Below are positions 7,387-16,293 of a stretch of 64,000 nt of DNA, one piece after another. The notes below the pieces were generated by a model that ran no database searches, was not told the DNA's origin, and was given only the letters and a program-made list of their open reading frames with translations. The DNA is from JTS-RE37 sp041744575 (GTDB taxonomy: Bacteria; Bacteroidota; Bacteroidia; Flavobacteriales; Flavobacteriaceae), in NCBI GenBank assembly GCA_041744575.1, contig JBGTKP010000056.1, forward strand, positions 1-64,000, written 5' to 3'. The translations under genes were made by a program, and so were the position numbers. Position 1 is the stretch's first letter. Each line of letters starts with the position of its first letter.

Positions 7387-9168
7387 GTGACGCTTTTCCA
7401 ACTATTCAAAAGACTGTCCCTTTACGTGAAACCATACAGAATCCTGGTTGTCGCGACTTTGATTCTGACGGTTATCGGATCGTTTTTGGCACAGGTAAAT
7501 GCATATATCCTTCGCTATACAGTTGACCAGTTAACACTTCTCACCTCAACCGGACAAACCGTTCAGGATGGGTTACGCCTTTTGGGCATCATCAGCTCCA
7601 TATTACTTATCAAAGAATTGGTATATGCCAGCATTCAGTACGGTCAGAAATTCTATGGTGAAAAATTAAGGATTTATATTTCGAGGGATATTTCACAAAG
7701 TATTGTCAAAAAAATACTTACCTACCGAATGGCATTCTATACCTCTTCTGAAAATGAAAGCGGGAAACTACAGACCAGGATAGATCTAGGCATTTCAAGT
7801 CTGACCAGGTTGATCCGCAACTTTTTCATTGACATTCTCCCCCTATTTGCCAATGCGATCATCGCACTTGCGGCCATGTTCGTCGCCAACTTCTATGTGG
7901 GGCTCGTCAGCCTTGCCATAATCCCGAGTTATTTCGTAATCAGCAACATTCAGGCAGGCAAATTAAGTGGTTTTCGACGGAAAATGAGAACTTTCAGAGA
8001 AACCAACAACAATGGCATCATTCGGTTGATTGAGTCAATTACTGTGATTAAATCCTTTAACAGAGAGCAGCTGGAGACAAAAAAACATCAAAATATTCAG
8101 TTTGAGATGACCGAAAACCAAATGAAAACCAGGCAATTAAGCTTTATGTTTGACAGCATGAAGACTTTTTTGGAGCAATTCGGTGTGGTTATCATCATTA
8201 TACTGACTGCCTATTTTGTTTTAAACGGAACGATGAGTATTGGGGCCATCATGTTCCACATCCTGCTATTCAATAATGTCTCGGCGCCCATACGGCAATT
8301 GCATCGGATATATGATGAAGTCAACGACGCGCTTATTTACTCAGAGGCCTTCTTCGACATTCTTGATGCCGAACATGAAAAAGAACCTACAGGATCCTAT
8401 ATTCCACAGAAATTAACGGGAGATATAAAGATGAGCCATGTCGATTTCACCTATCCAAACGGCACAAAGGCCTTACATGATGTTTCGCTTGAAATACCTT
8501 CCAATACCATTACGGCCCTGGTCGGTTTAAGTGGTGCGGGCAAAAGCACCCTGGTTAATTTGCTGGACAAATTTTACACTCCGGAAAGCGGTATGATCCA
8601 TCTGGATTCAGTGGACCTGCAGCTATACAATACTACCTGGTTACGGGATCAGATCGGGCTGGTACTGCAGCGCAATCATATTTTTAATGGGAGTATTGCC
8701 GAGAATATTCTGTATGGGAACGAGGAAGCGGATATGCAGGAGGTTATGGAGGCTGCAAAGAAAGCCTACATTCATGATCAGATCATGGAACTCCCAGAGA
8801 CTTACGATTCCCGTGCACAAATGCTTTCAGGCGGACAACAACAACGTATTTCTATTGCAAGACTTTTCCTTAAAAATCCCCCCATCCTATTCCTTGATGA
8901 ACCAACCGCCAGTTTGGATGCCATCGCCACCCAGGAAATTAAACGAAGTCTCGATGCTATAAAAAAAGATCGTACGGTGATTATAATTTCACATAGCATT
9001 TCGCAGATCATTGCAGCCGAAAAGATCATTGTACTGGACCAGGGAAGAGTGATGGAGCAGGGAACCCATGAGGAGCTGTACGATAAAAAAAGTGCTTATT
9101 TTGAAATTTTCAATGCGCTTGCAAATAGTCTTAACATAGATAAGATTACGGAAAAAATTAATGAATAG
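7387..9168 (+). CDS. ABC exporter, fused permease and ATPase (lipid/multidrug type)
   Basis: A 593-residue half-transporter. An N-terminal ABC transmembrane type-1 domain (about residues 15-310, six predicted helices) is followed by an ATPase domain with Walker A GLSGAGKST, a Q-loop (LVLQRN), signature LSGGQQQR, Walker B ILFLDEP, D-loop (TASLD) and H-loop (IIISHS). This is the MsbA/MdlB-like arrangement that works as a homodimer in the inner membrane. The GTG start at 7387 has AAAGGA about 10 bases upstream and gives a normal N-terminus (MTLFQLFKRLSLYVKPYR). It has its own promoter-like element and no linked partner. The substrate is undetermined. Confidence 0.9.
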   Translation: MTLFQLFKRLSLYVKPYRILVVATLILTVIGSFLAQVNAYILRYTVDQLTLLTSTGQTVQDGLRLLGIISSILLIKELVYASIQYGQKFYGEKLRIYISRDISQSIVKKILTYRMAFYTSSENESGKLQTRIDLGISSLTRLIRNFFIDILPLFANAIIALAAMFVANFYVGLVSLAIIPSYFVISNIQAGKLSGFRRKMRTFRETNNNGIIRLIESITVIKSFNREQLETKKHQNIQFEMTENQMKTRQLSFMFDSMKTFLEQFGVVIIIILTAYFVLNGTMSIGAIMFHILLFNNVSAPIRQLHRIYDEVNDALIYSEAFFDILDAEHEKEPTGSYIPQKLTGDIKMSHVDFTYPNGTKALHDVSLEIPSNTITALVGLSGAGKSTLVNLLDKFYTPESGMIHLDSVDLQLYNTTWLRDQIGLVLQRNHIFNGSIAENILYGNEEADMQEVMEAAKKAYIHDQIMELPETYDSRAQMLSGGQQQRISIARLFLKNPPILFLDEPTASLDAIATQEIKRSLDAIKKDRTVIIISHSISQIIAAEKIIVLDQGRVMEQGTHEELYDKKSAYFEIFNALANSLNIDKITEKINE

Positions 9169-9535
9169 TCAGCAGATTGCGGCTGGCCCCGATTGAACCT
9201 TTTAATCTGACTGAACCTGCGGATCAGCTAAGCATTCTGTCACTGGCTTTTATGACCATGCAGAATATGTGCCAATTTCACAGTGCTTATAACCAGAACA
9301 ATGATTTCTGGAATTTTTGATTGCATTATCATGATCGGAAGCTTTGCAGAGAATTTCAGTGGCGGGTGTGCCTGACTGCAGAGACAATGCTTCCTCCATG
9401 CGGTCGGTGGCCAGCGCCGTGTTTAGCGGTAATTTTACAGGGGCTTTGGTAAACAGGGAATTGTCGGAGGAAGGATTCTAGTGAAGCCTGATATGCCCAT
9501 CGCCATGATCTTTCATGTCCTCAAAAGCCTTATAA
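9169..9535. other. 367-bp region holding a possible degraded minus-strand reading frame
   Basis: No intact gene. On the minus strand a 100-codon frame (9549 down to 9250) overlaps the end of the aspartoacylase-family gene and is broken only by one TAG at 9478-9480; see the separate entry. The rest, next to the exporter stop, shows no terminator with a T-tract. Confidence 0.5.
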
Positions 9536-9549
9536 TTATCTTCCGACAT
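9250..9549 (-). pseudogene. Possible small gene or remnant interrupted by one TAG
   Basis: ATG at 9549 overlaps the end of the upstream gene by 14 bases, the usual geometry of translational coupling. The frame reads MSEDNYKAFEDMKDHGDGHI then RLH, a TAG stop at 9478-9480, and continues open for 75 more codons (including FTKAPVKLPLNTALATDRME) to TAA at 9250-9252. Composition is protein-like, but I recognise no family. It could be a 23-residue peptide, a gene killed by a nonsense mutation, or chance. Confidence 0.3.
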
Positions 9550-10501
9550 GAAACAAAGCATCGCCCTGGTTAACGACCGCCTGATGGTTGATACAGATCA
9601 CGTATCCGTCAAAGGGGGCACGGATATTCTTGTGATACCTGGTATAGGTGTCTGTTATAAACCCAAGCCGCTGCCCCTTCTTCATTGGCGCCCCATTGGT
9701 CATCTCAGGAACAAACATCCCGGCTGTATGCGCCCTTAACCATCTTCGTTCTTCCAAAAGGCAGGTAGGCCTGTTGATCAGGTGGTCGGGGTCCGGTTTC
9801 CTGACCATCCCGAAATGCCGCATAATATTTAAAATGCCATGGATGCCCTCTTTTATAGCTACATCATCAAACCGCATACTTTCTCCGGCCTCATATACAA
9901 TAGTCGGTTTTCCCATCCGAAACGCCACATTCCGGAAAGATCCGCGGATCAACCGGGAGGGCAGTGAAAATGGTGCATTGAAAATTTCAGCCAGTTCCCG
10001 GCTTTCCTCATCCTTTTCAGTATATCTTACCTGTGGAAAATTATGTCGCTGACCGCCGCCAGTATGCAGATCGATGGCATAGTCAATTTGCCTGAGGATC
10101 TCAGAAGTGTAGTGAAATGCAATCCGGCTGGCGAGTGATCCGGTTTTTGTGCCGGGGAAGCTGCGATTGACATCCTTACCATCAGGCACGTCGCGCGAGT
10201 AATGTATAAAACCGAAGATATTGAGGATGGGAACTGCAATGACCGCTCCCTTACTGACACTAAAGCGTTTGTCCTGAAGCATTCGCCGGACAATCTCTAT
10301 CCCGTTGATCTCGTCTCCATGGAGCCCTGCCTGGACGAGTAAGGTGGGCCCGGGTTTCTTGCCATTGAACACGTAAATGGGAATATCAATAAGCGTTCCT
10401 GTTGGCAGCCGGTCAATGCTGATTTTTAATAGCTTTGATTTTCCGGGAATCACCGTCTCATTCCCGATGATGATCTCCTTGTTCGTCACAGGGCCGGTCA
10501 C
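9536..10501 (-). CDS. Succinylglutamate desuccinylase/aspartoacylase (AstE/AspA) family zinc hydrolase
   Basis: A 321-residue M14-like zinc hydrolase. The metal site of the family is visible as AGLHGDEINGIE (His and Glu ligands) and YAIDLHTGG (third His), with VNRSFPG as the conserved Arg-containing substrate motif and YEAGE supplying the catalytic Glu. The C-terminal part (IRAPFDGYV) forms the small beta domain. In many Bacteroidota and proteobacteria this family sits beside rimK; no rimK is present here, so it is an orphan member. The likely reaction is amide hydrolysis of an N-acyl amino acid or polyglutamate-type substrate. The start is taken as GTG at 10501; a second GTG four codons on is an alternative. 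Confidence 0.85.
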   Translation of the reverse strand: MTGPVTNKEIIIGNETVIPGKSKLLKISIDRLPTGTLIDIPIYVFNGKKPGPTLLVQAGLHGDEINGIEIVRRMLQDKRFSVSKGAVIAVPILNIFGFIHYSRDVPDGKDVNRSFPGTKTGSLASRIAFHYTSEILRQIDYAIDLHTGGGQRHNFPQVRYTEKDEESRELAEIFNAPFSLPSRLIRGSFRNVAFRMGKPTIVYEAGESMRFDDVAIKEGIHGILNIMRHFGMVRKPDPDHLINRPTCLLEERRWLRAHTAGMFVPEMTNGAPMKKGQRLGFITDTYTRYHKNIRAPFDGYVICINHQAVVNQGDALFHVGR

Positions 10502-10887
10502 GTGGTCAGCAAATTAATAAAGGGGTTGGTGAGAGAGATGCACCGGAATAAACGAGGTATTTTATCCGACTTGGTGAGGTCAGGATTGAAATGTCGGCCG
10601 AAGGAGGTGTTGAGGGTCGCCCGGTTTGCATGTGGTTTGATTGGTCTGAAAATTTGATGTAATATCGTTCAAAATTCGCAAACCTGCTACATGACCGGGA
10701 GTAAAATAATCTGTCATCCCCTTTCCTGGAAGACGGGGCGCACATTAGAATGGATCCTCTCAGTACAAAGAAGAAAGGAATAACCTTTACCCTGACACCA
10801 GGATCGAAGGCCAGTATTCAAAGTGAAAGTTTGTTAAAGACCCGAGTATGGACTAATTTTACCTGCGTCTAAAAAGCGAATTCCCAT
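10502..10887. other. 386-bp divergent intergenic region
   Basis: It lies between the aspartoacylase-family gene (minus) and sdhC (plus). It contains the sdh promoter candidate at 10830-10861. A 79-codon minus-strand frame at 10506-10745 has low-complexity Ser/Pro composition and no start context and is not accepted as a gene. Nothing else was seen. Confidence 0.5.
10830..10861 (+). promoter_or_regulatory. Bacteroidota-type promoter of sdhCAB
   Basis: TTTG at 10830-10833 and TAATTTTA at 10854-10861 (seven of eight matches to TAnnTTTG) are 20 bp apart. The predicted start is about 20 bases before the sdhC ATG. Confidence 0.45.
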
Positions 10888-11556
10888 ATGAGCGGACCGA
10901 TAAAATCTTCTATCGCCAGAAAAGTGATTATGGCCCTATCAGGTCTTTTTCTTGTCATCTTCCTCGCACAACATTTTACCATCAATATTACTTCGGTACT
11001 GGCTCCGGACACCTTTAATAGCTGGTCACATTTTATGGGATATAACCCCCTTGTGCAATTTATCCTCCAGCCTATCCTTATGGCGGGAGTGATCATCCAC
11101 TTTATCATGGGGATATATCTGGAGATCTATAATCATAAGGCGAGGACCATAAAATATACCCAATTTAAGGGTAGTGCCAATAGTTCCTGGCCTTCCAGGA
11201 ATATGATCATCACCGGGCTGGTCGTCCTGGCGTTCCTTGGATTGCATCTATATGACTTCTGGATCCACGAAATGGCCTTCAAATATATTGAAGCACGTCC
11301 TGAGAATGCCATTCGATACCATGCCGAGACTGTAGAAAAATTCGAACCTTTCTGGCGTACCATTCTTTACGTTCTGGCTTTTGTTCTCTTGTCCCTGCAC
11401 CTTTGGCACGGATTTGCCTCCTCATTCCAAACCCTGGGCCTTAATAATAAATACAGTCCCGCCATCAGATCGTTTACCAGGGCATATGCCATCATTATCC
11501 CGCTGGGATTTATTTTTATTGCCTTGTACCATCATTTTAACCCAATTACGCATTGA
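10888..11556 (+). CDS. sdhC: Succinate dehydrogenase cytochrome b subunit
   Basis: A 222-residue integral membrane protein with five predicted helices, the single-chain di-haem cytochrome b558 type of Bacteroidota (no sdhD). The N-terminus SSIARKVIMALSGLFLVIF and the helices with LAQHFTIN, LMAGVIIHFIMG, FLGLHLYDFW, LLSLHLWHGF and LYHHFNP provide His residues at the expected haem-ligand and quinone-site positions. It anchors SdhAB to the inner membrane and passes electrons to menaquinone. It is the first gene of sdhCAB; its stop lies 2 bp before the sdhA ATG. Confidence 0.95.
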   Translation: MSGPIKSSIARKVIMALSGLFLVIFLAQHFTINITSVLAPDTFNSWSHFMGYNPLVQFILQPILMAGVIIHFIMGIYLEIYNHKARTIKYTQFKGSANSSWPSRNMIITGLVVLAFLGLHLYDFWIHEMAFKYIEARPENAIRYHAETVEKFEPFWRTILYVLAFVLLSLHLWHGFASSFQTLGLNNKYSPAIRSFTRAYAIIIPLGFIFIALYHHFNPITH

Positions 11557-11558
11557 TT

Positions 11559-13562
11559 ATGGGCAGATTAGATTCACAAGTACCTTCCGGTGATCTGGCC
11601 GGGAAATGGATAAATCACAAGAATGATATTCATCTGGTAAATCCCGCGAATAAGCGAAATATTGATATTATCGTTGTCGGCACAGGACTGGCAGGCGGAT
11701 CTGCTGCGGCTACTCTGGCTGAACTTGGTTACAATGTAAAGACTTTTTGTTATCAGGATTCTCCCAGAAGGGCGCATTCAATAGCGGCACAAGGGGGCAT
11801 CAATGCCGCAAAAAATTACCAGGGCGATGGTGACAGCGCATACAGATTATTTTATGATACCATTAAAGGCGGGGATTACCGTTCCCGTGAAGCCAATGTT
11901 TACCGATTGGCGGAAGAATCCGTACGCATTATTGATCAGTGTGTGGCCCAGGGGGTTCCCTTTGCCAGGGAATACGGGGGTTTACTGGACAATCGGTCAT
12001 TTGGCGGGGTCCTTGTCTCAAGAACTTTTTATGCAAAAGGACAAACCGGACAACAATTACTCCTGGGATGCTATGCTGCAATGAACAGGCAGATCAACCG
12101 TGGAAAAATAAAAGCTTTTAACAGACATGAGATGCTAGACCTTGTCCTGGTCGATGGCAAGGCCAGGGGAATTATCGCACGTGATCTTGTAAGTGGCGCC
12201 ATTGAACGGCATTCCGCCCATGCGGTTGTTTTGGCCACCGGGGGCTATGGCAATGTGTTTTTTCTATCCACCAATGCCATGGGAAGTAATGTTATGGCGG
12301 CGTGGCGGGCCCATCGAAGGGGGGCTTTCTTTGCGAATCCGTGCTTTACACAGATACATCCGACCTGTATTCCGGTCTCAGGAGATCACCAGTCCAAGCT
12401 GACCCTTATGTCCGAATCTCTTAGGAATGACGGACGTATCTGGGTCCCCAGGCGTGCCGAGGATGCGGTGGCTATCAGGGACGGGTCACTTAAGCCAGTG
12501 CAGTTAAAAGAAGAGGATCGGGATTATTACCTGGAACGGCGTTATCCTGCGTTTGGCAACCTTGTCCCGAGGGACGTTGCCTCAAGGGCGGCCAAGGAAA
12601 GATGTGATGCGGGTTTTGGCGTTAACAGAACCGGGGAAGCAGTTTTCCTTGACTTTGCTGCGGCTATTGAAAGATATGGAAAAGAGAAAGCATTGACTTC
12701 GGGGTTAAAGGAGGCCGATACAGAAACCATCAAAAAACTCGGGGAGGAAGTTATTTCCGAAAAATACGGCAATCTGTTCCAGATGTATGAGAAAATAGTG
12801 GATGAAGATCCCTACAAGACCCCAATGATGATATACCCTGCAGTACATTATACTATGGGTGGCCTGTGGGTGGACTATAACCTCCAGACCACCATCCCGG
12901 GTTGTTATTGTATCGGGGAAGCAAATTTCAGCGACCACGGAGCGAACAGGCTTGGGGCTTCCGCCTTAATGCAGGGTCTTGCAGACGGATATTTCGTACT
13001 CCCCTATACCATCGGTGATTATCTTTCCGGGGATATCCGTACCGGGAAAATAGCCACCGACACCGCAGCATTTGATGAGGCAGAAAAAAGTGTCAGGGAA
13101 CGCATAGAAAAACTCATGACAGCCAAAGGGGAACATTCGGTGGATTATTACCACAAGAAACTCGGGAAGATCATGTGGAATAAATGTGGGATGGCGAGAA
13201 ACGCCACAGATTTGCAGGCAGCCATGGAGGAAATAAATGCGTTAAGAGCTGATTTCTGGGAAAAAGTGAAAATCCCAGGTCGGGCGGATACCATGAATCA
13301 GGAACTTGAAAAAGCAGGTCGGGTGGCAGATTTCCTGGAACTCGGGGAGCTTTTTGCCAAAGATGCTTTGCACAGGCAGGAATCCTGTGGGGGCCATTTC
13401 AGGGAAGAATATCAGACCGAGGACGGGGAAGCGCTGAGGGATGATGAAAATTTTAAATATGTAGCAGCATGGGAATACAAAGGAACACCCGGGAAGGCCC
13501 AGTTACATAAGGAAGATCTGGTGTACGAAAACATCGAACTCAAGACGCGCTCCTATAAATAA
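11559..13562 (+). CDS. sdhA: Succinate dehydrogenase/fumarate reductase flavoprotein subunit
   Basis: A 667-residue FAD subunit. The Rossmann motif IIVVGTGLAGGSAAATLAE is at about 37-55, and the His that carries covalent FAD lies in RRAHSIAAQGGINAAKN. The dicarboxylate site (NGRIW/RNDGRIWVP region, RDVASRAA) and the C-terminal helical domain with RQESCGGHFREE are present. It oxidises succinate to fumarate in the TCA cycle. ATG at 11559 is preferred over a TTG 6 bases upstream because the N-terminus MGRLDSQVPSGDLAGKW is what Bacteroidota orthologues show. It lies between sdhC and sdhB with 2- to 3-base gaps. Confidence 0.97.
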   Translation: MGRLDSQVPSGDLAGKWINHKNDIHLVNPANKRNIDIIVVGTGLAGGSAAATLAELGYNVKTFCYQDSPRRAHSIAAQGGINAAKNYQGDGDSAYRLFYDTIKGGDYRSREANVYRLAEESVRIIDQCVAQGVPFAREYGGLLDNRSFGGVLVSRTFYAKGQTGQQLLLGCYAAMNRQINRGKIKAFNRHEMLDLVLVDGKARGIIARDLVSGAIERHSAHAVVLATGGYGNVFFLSTNAMGSNVMAAWRAHRRGAFFANPCFTQIHPTCIPVSGDHQSKLTLMSESLRNDGRIWVPRRAEDAVAIRDGSLKPVQLKEEDRDYYLERRYPAFGNLVPRDVASRAAKERCDAGFGVNRTGEAVFLDFAAAIERYGKEKALTSGLKEADTETIKKLGEEVISEKYGNLFQMYEKIVDEDPYKTPMMIYPAVHYTMGGLWVDYNLQTTIPGCYCIGEANFSDHGANRLGASALMQGLADGYFVLPYTIGDYLSGDIRTGKIATDTAAFDEAEKSVRERIEKLMTAKGEHSVDYYHKKLGKIMWNKCGMARNATDLQAAMEEINALRADFWEKVKIPGRADTMNQELEKAGRVADFLELGELFAKDALHRQESCGGHFREEYQTEDGEALRDDENFKYVAAWEYKGTPGKAQLHKEDLVYENIELKTRSYK

Positions 13563-13565
13563 TAA

Positions 13566-14321
13566 ATGAAGGTTATGAAATTGAATCTTAAAATATGGCG
13601 GCAAAAGGATTCTAAAACGAAAGGGAGTATCGTTGAATATACCATCAAAGGTATTGAGGGTGATATGTCTTTCCTGGAAATGCTTGACGTTCTGAACGAA
13701 GATCTTATCAATAAAGGAGAAGAACCTGTAGAATTTGACCATGATTGCAGAGAAGGAATATGCGGTTCCTGTTCGCTTCAGATTAATGGGGAACCACACG
13801 GACCTGACCGTTTAGTAACCACCTGCCAGTTGCATATGAGAAAGTTCAGGGATGATGATACCATTGTCATCGAACCGTTCAGGGCCACCGCCTTTCCGGT
13901 GATAAAGGACCTTGTGGTAGACAGGAGCTCCTTTGACAGGATACAACAGGCCGGGGGTTATATCTCCGTCAATACCTCCGGGAATACAGTGGATGCAAAC
14001 GCCATTCCAATTGACAAGCACGCGGCCGATGAGGCAATGGATGCCGCTACCTGCATAGGATGCGGTGCTTGTGTGGCGGCATGCAAGAATGCCAGCGCCA
14101 TGCTTTTTACCTCCGCAAAAGTATCCCAGTTCGCACTATTACCCCAAGGCCGGGTGGAAGCTGCAGATCGGGTACTTAATATGGTTCGCCAGATGGATCT
14201 TGAAGGTTTTGGGAACTGTACCAATACAGGCGCATGTGAGGTAGAATGCCCAAAGGGAATCTCCCTCGAAAACATTGCCCGTATGAACAGGGAATATCTT
14301 GGAGCCTCGTTGAAGGGCTGA
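13566..14321 (+). CDS. sdhB: Succinate dehydrogenase iron-sulfur subunit
   Basis: A 251-residue protein with three iron-sulfur clusters. The [2Fe-2S] ligands are Cys61, Cys66, Cys69 (CREGICGSC) and Cys87. The [4Fe-4S] ligands are Cys163, Cys166 and Cys169 (CIGCGAC), and the [3Fe-4S] set includes Cys173, Cys218 and Cys224, with Cys228 (CEVEC) closing the [4Fe-4S] site. It wires electrons from SdhA FAD to SdhC haem. It starts 3 bp after the sdhA stop; a second ATG at 13575 (MKLNLKIW) is an equally plausible start. No intrinsic terminator was seen in the 178 bp that follow. Confidence 0.96.
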   Translation: MKVMKLNLKIWRQKDSKTKGSIVEYTIKGIEGDMSFLEMLDVLNEDLINKGEEPVEFDHDCREGICGSCSLQINGEPHGPDRLVTTCQLHMRKFRDDDTIVIEPFRATAFPVIKDLVVDRSSFDRIQQAGGYISVNTSGNTVDANAIPIDKHAADEAMDAATCIGCGACVAACKNASAMLFTSAKVSQFALLPQGRVEAADRVLNMVRQMDLEGFGNCTNTGACEVECPKGISLENIARMNREYLGASLKG

Positions 14322-14499
14322 ATCTCCGGCTTACTTTTGAAGTACTGCGTTAAGGGCAGGGGTTTTAACATAACCTCCGGCACATTGGCACAGATTTAAC
14401 CTTATTCTTCCTATTTTATCTATCTCTTAACTCGCTGACAAGGGTCATCTGGCTATCTTGGAGTCAACTGATTTATTAATTTAAAATATATATAAGACG

Positions 14500-15045
14500 A
14501 TGAAAAAAATTGCCATTTTAGCAACAAACGGATATGAAGAAAGTGAGTTGAATTCTCCAAAAAAGGCCATGGAAAAGGAAGGATTCAAGGTAGATATTAT
14601 TAGCAAGGAAAAGGGAAGCATTAAAGGCTGGTCCGAAGGTCAGTGGAGTGGAACTGCCACCGTTGATTATTCACTTGGCGAAGTAAAGGCGGCAGATTAC
14701 AGTGCGCTGGTACTTCCGGGCGGGGTGATGAATCCGGACACCCTCCGGACCAACAAGGATGCCTTGAATTTCATTAGGGATTTTTTTAAGCAGGAAAAGC
14801 CTGTGGCCGCAATTTGTCATGCGCCGTGGCTCCTGATAAGCGCGGGAGTGGTAGAGGGACGAAAGATGACCTCCTATCCTTCGGTAGCCGATGATCTCAG
14901 GAACGCCGGGGCCCAATGGGTTGATGAGGAAGTTGTGGTAGACAACGGTTTGGTAACCAGCAGAAATCCTGGTGATTTACCCGCATTTAACGCGAAAGTT
15001 ATAGAGGAAATCAAAGAAGGCAGGCATGAAGAACAACATGCATGA
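14500..15045 (+). CDS. DJ-1/PfpI-family protein (PfpI/YhbO-like)
   Basis: A 181-residue single-domain protein with the glutamine-amidotransferase-like flavodoxin fold. The nucleophile elbow AAICHAPWLL places Cys106 and His107 together, and Glu13 near the N-terminus matches the acidic residue that contacts the nucleophile in DJ-1/YhbO. Family members are described as stress-related deglycases, glyoxalases or chaperones; earlier annotation as an intracellular protease is doubtful. It is cytosolic, monocistronic and followed by a clear intrinsic terminator. Confidence 0.88.
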   Translation: MKKIAILATNGYEESELNSPKKAMEKEGFKVDIISKEKGSIKGWSEGQWSGTATVDYSLGEVKAADYSALVLPGGVMNPDTLRTNKDALNFIRDFFKQEKPVAAICHAPWLLISAGVVEGRKMTSYPSVADDLRNAGAQWVDEEVVVDNGLVTSRNPGDLPAFNAKVIEEIKEGRHEEQHA

Positions 15046-15057
15046 TCCAGGTGAGTT

Positions 15058-15092
15058 ATGAAAAAAACCCTGCCTTCGGCGGGGTTTTTTTA
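15058..15092 (+). terminator. Intrinsic terminator after the PfpI-like gene
   Basis: ACCCTGCC-TTC-GGCGGGGT (15067-15085) forms an 8-bp stem with one G-T pair, followed by seven T residues and preceded by a run of A, so it can also work on the minus strand. Confidence 0.85.
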
Positions 15093-15147
15093 TTTTGACC
15101 CTTTGCATTTCCTTATTTTTACCCTTCCCAATCCCTGGTAACCGCAG

Positions 15148-16293
15148 ATGAAACCAATACTGTCCAAACTTCCCGATCTAAAGACTTCCATTTTTACACG
15201 GATGAATGTATTGGCCAGGGAGCATCACGCGATCAACCTTGCCCAGGGTTTTCCTAATTTCGAACCCGATACCCGCCTGAAGTCGCTCGTGAACCAAGCG
15301 ATACAGGAAGGATATAACCAATATGCCCCTATGGAAGGCATATACTCCTTAAGGGAAATTATTGCCGAAAAAATTGAATCCCTTCACGGGGCCAGATACC
15401 ATCCGGAAACAGAAATTACGGTCACCGCCGGGGCTACTCAGGCGCTTTTTACAGCTATAACAACTTTCATCAGGCCAGGAGATGAGGTGATCGTCCTAAA
15501 ACCGGCATATGATTGTTATGAACCGGCCATCCTTGCCAACGGAGGAGTACCTGTTTTGGTACAATTAAAAGAACCCTTGTATGAGGTGGATTGGGATGAA
15601 TTTCGTGAGCATCTCACCGAAAAAACCAGGATGGTTATCATTAACACCCCTCATAATCCGAGTGGAGGCATTTTAAGCAGGGAGGACTTAAGGGAATTGG
15701 GAAGATCCCTTGGAGACTCAAACATCATTGTATTGAGTGACGAGGTTTATGAGCATATAGTTTTTGACGGCAAAAAGCACAACAGCCTTTCCGGCGATAA
15801 GGACCTGGCCTCCAGGACTATCGTCTGCGCCTCCTTCGGAAAGACTTTTCATAGTACCGGATGGAAAATGGGTTACTGTGCTGCGCCTGTATCGCTTATG
15901 AAAGAATTCCAGAAAATACATGAGTTCAACGTGTTCTGTGTAAACCATCCCATCCAGCGTGCAATGGCGACCTATCTGGAACAATCCGAACACTACCTGG
16001 ATCTGAATGCCTTTTACCAGGCCAAGCGCGATTTATTCCTCGAGGGAATTGCAGGTTCGCGGTTCCGGTTCACCCCCACCCGTGGCACGTATTTCCAGTT
16101 ACTGGATTATTCGGACATCACAGATGAACGGGATACAGAGCTGGCAAAAAGGCTTACGGTAGAAAAAGGCCTTGCAAGCATCCCGATTTCCACTTTTAAT
16201 TGCGCGGGTCAGGACCATAAACAACTCCGGTTTTGCTTTGCCAAAACTACAGACACACTGGAAAAGGCAGTTAACATCCTTCAGTCGGTTTAA
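15148..16293 (+). CDS. PLP-dependent methionine/kynurenine aminotransferase (YbdL-like, class I)
   Basis: A 381-residue fold-type I aminotransferase. The PLP lysine is Lys232 in SFGKTFHSTGWKMGY. Other class I/II marks are NLAQGFPNF, the Gly-rich TAGATQALF, NTPHNPSG, VLSDEVYEH and the C-terminal LRFCFA carboxylate-binding Arg. The pattern NLAQGFPNFEPD with YNQYAPMEG is typical of the YbdL/kynurenine aminotransferase branch that uses methionine, glutamine and aromatic amino acids. Its stop overlaps the stop of the convergent serine hydrolase gene by four bases (TTAA). Confidence 0.88.
   Translation: MKPILSKLPDLKTSIFTRMNVLAREHHAINLAQGFPNFEPDTRLKSLVNQAIQEGYNQYAPMEGIYSLREIIAEKIESLHGARYHPETEITVTAGATQALFTAITTFIRPGDEVIVLKPAYDCYEPAILANGGVPVLVQLKEPLYEVDWDEFREHLTEKTRMVIINTPHNPSGGILSREDLRELGRSLGDSNIIVLSDEVYEHIVFDGKKHNSLSGDKDLASRTIVCASFGKTFHSTGWKMGYCAAPVSLMKEFQKIHEFNVFCVNHPIQRAMATYLEQSEHYLDLNAFYQAKRDLFLEGIAGSRFRFTPTRGTYFQLLDYSDITDERDTELAKRLTVEKGLASIPISTFNCAGQDHKQLRFCFAKTTDTLEKAVNILQSV

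Noticed and set aside
10506..10745. 79-codon minus-strand frame in the sdh upstream region
   Set aside because: Low-complexity Ser/Pro sequence, no start context and no relation to rimK, which I looked for beside the aspartoacylase-family gene.
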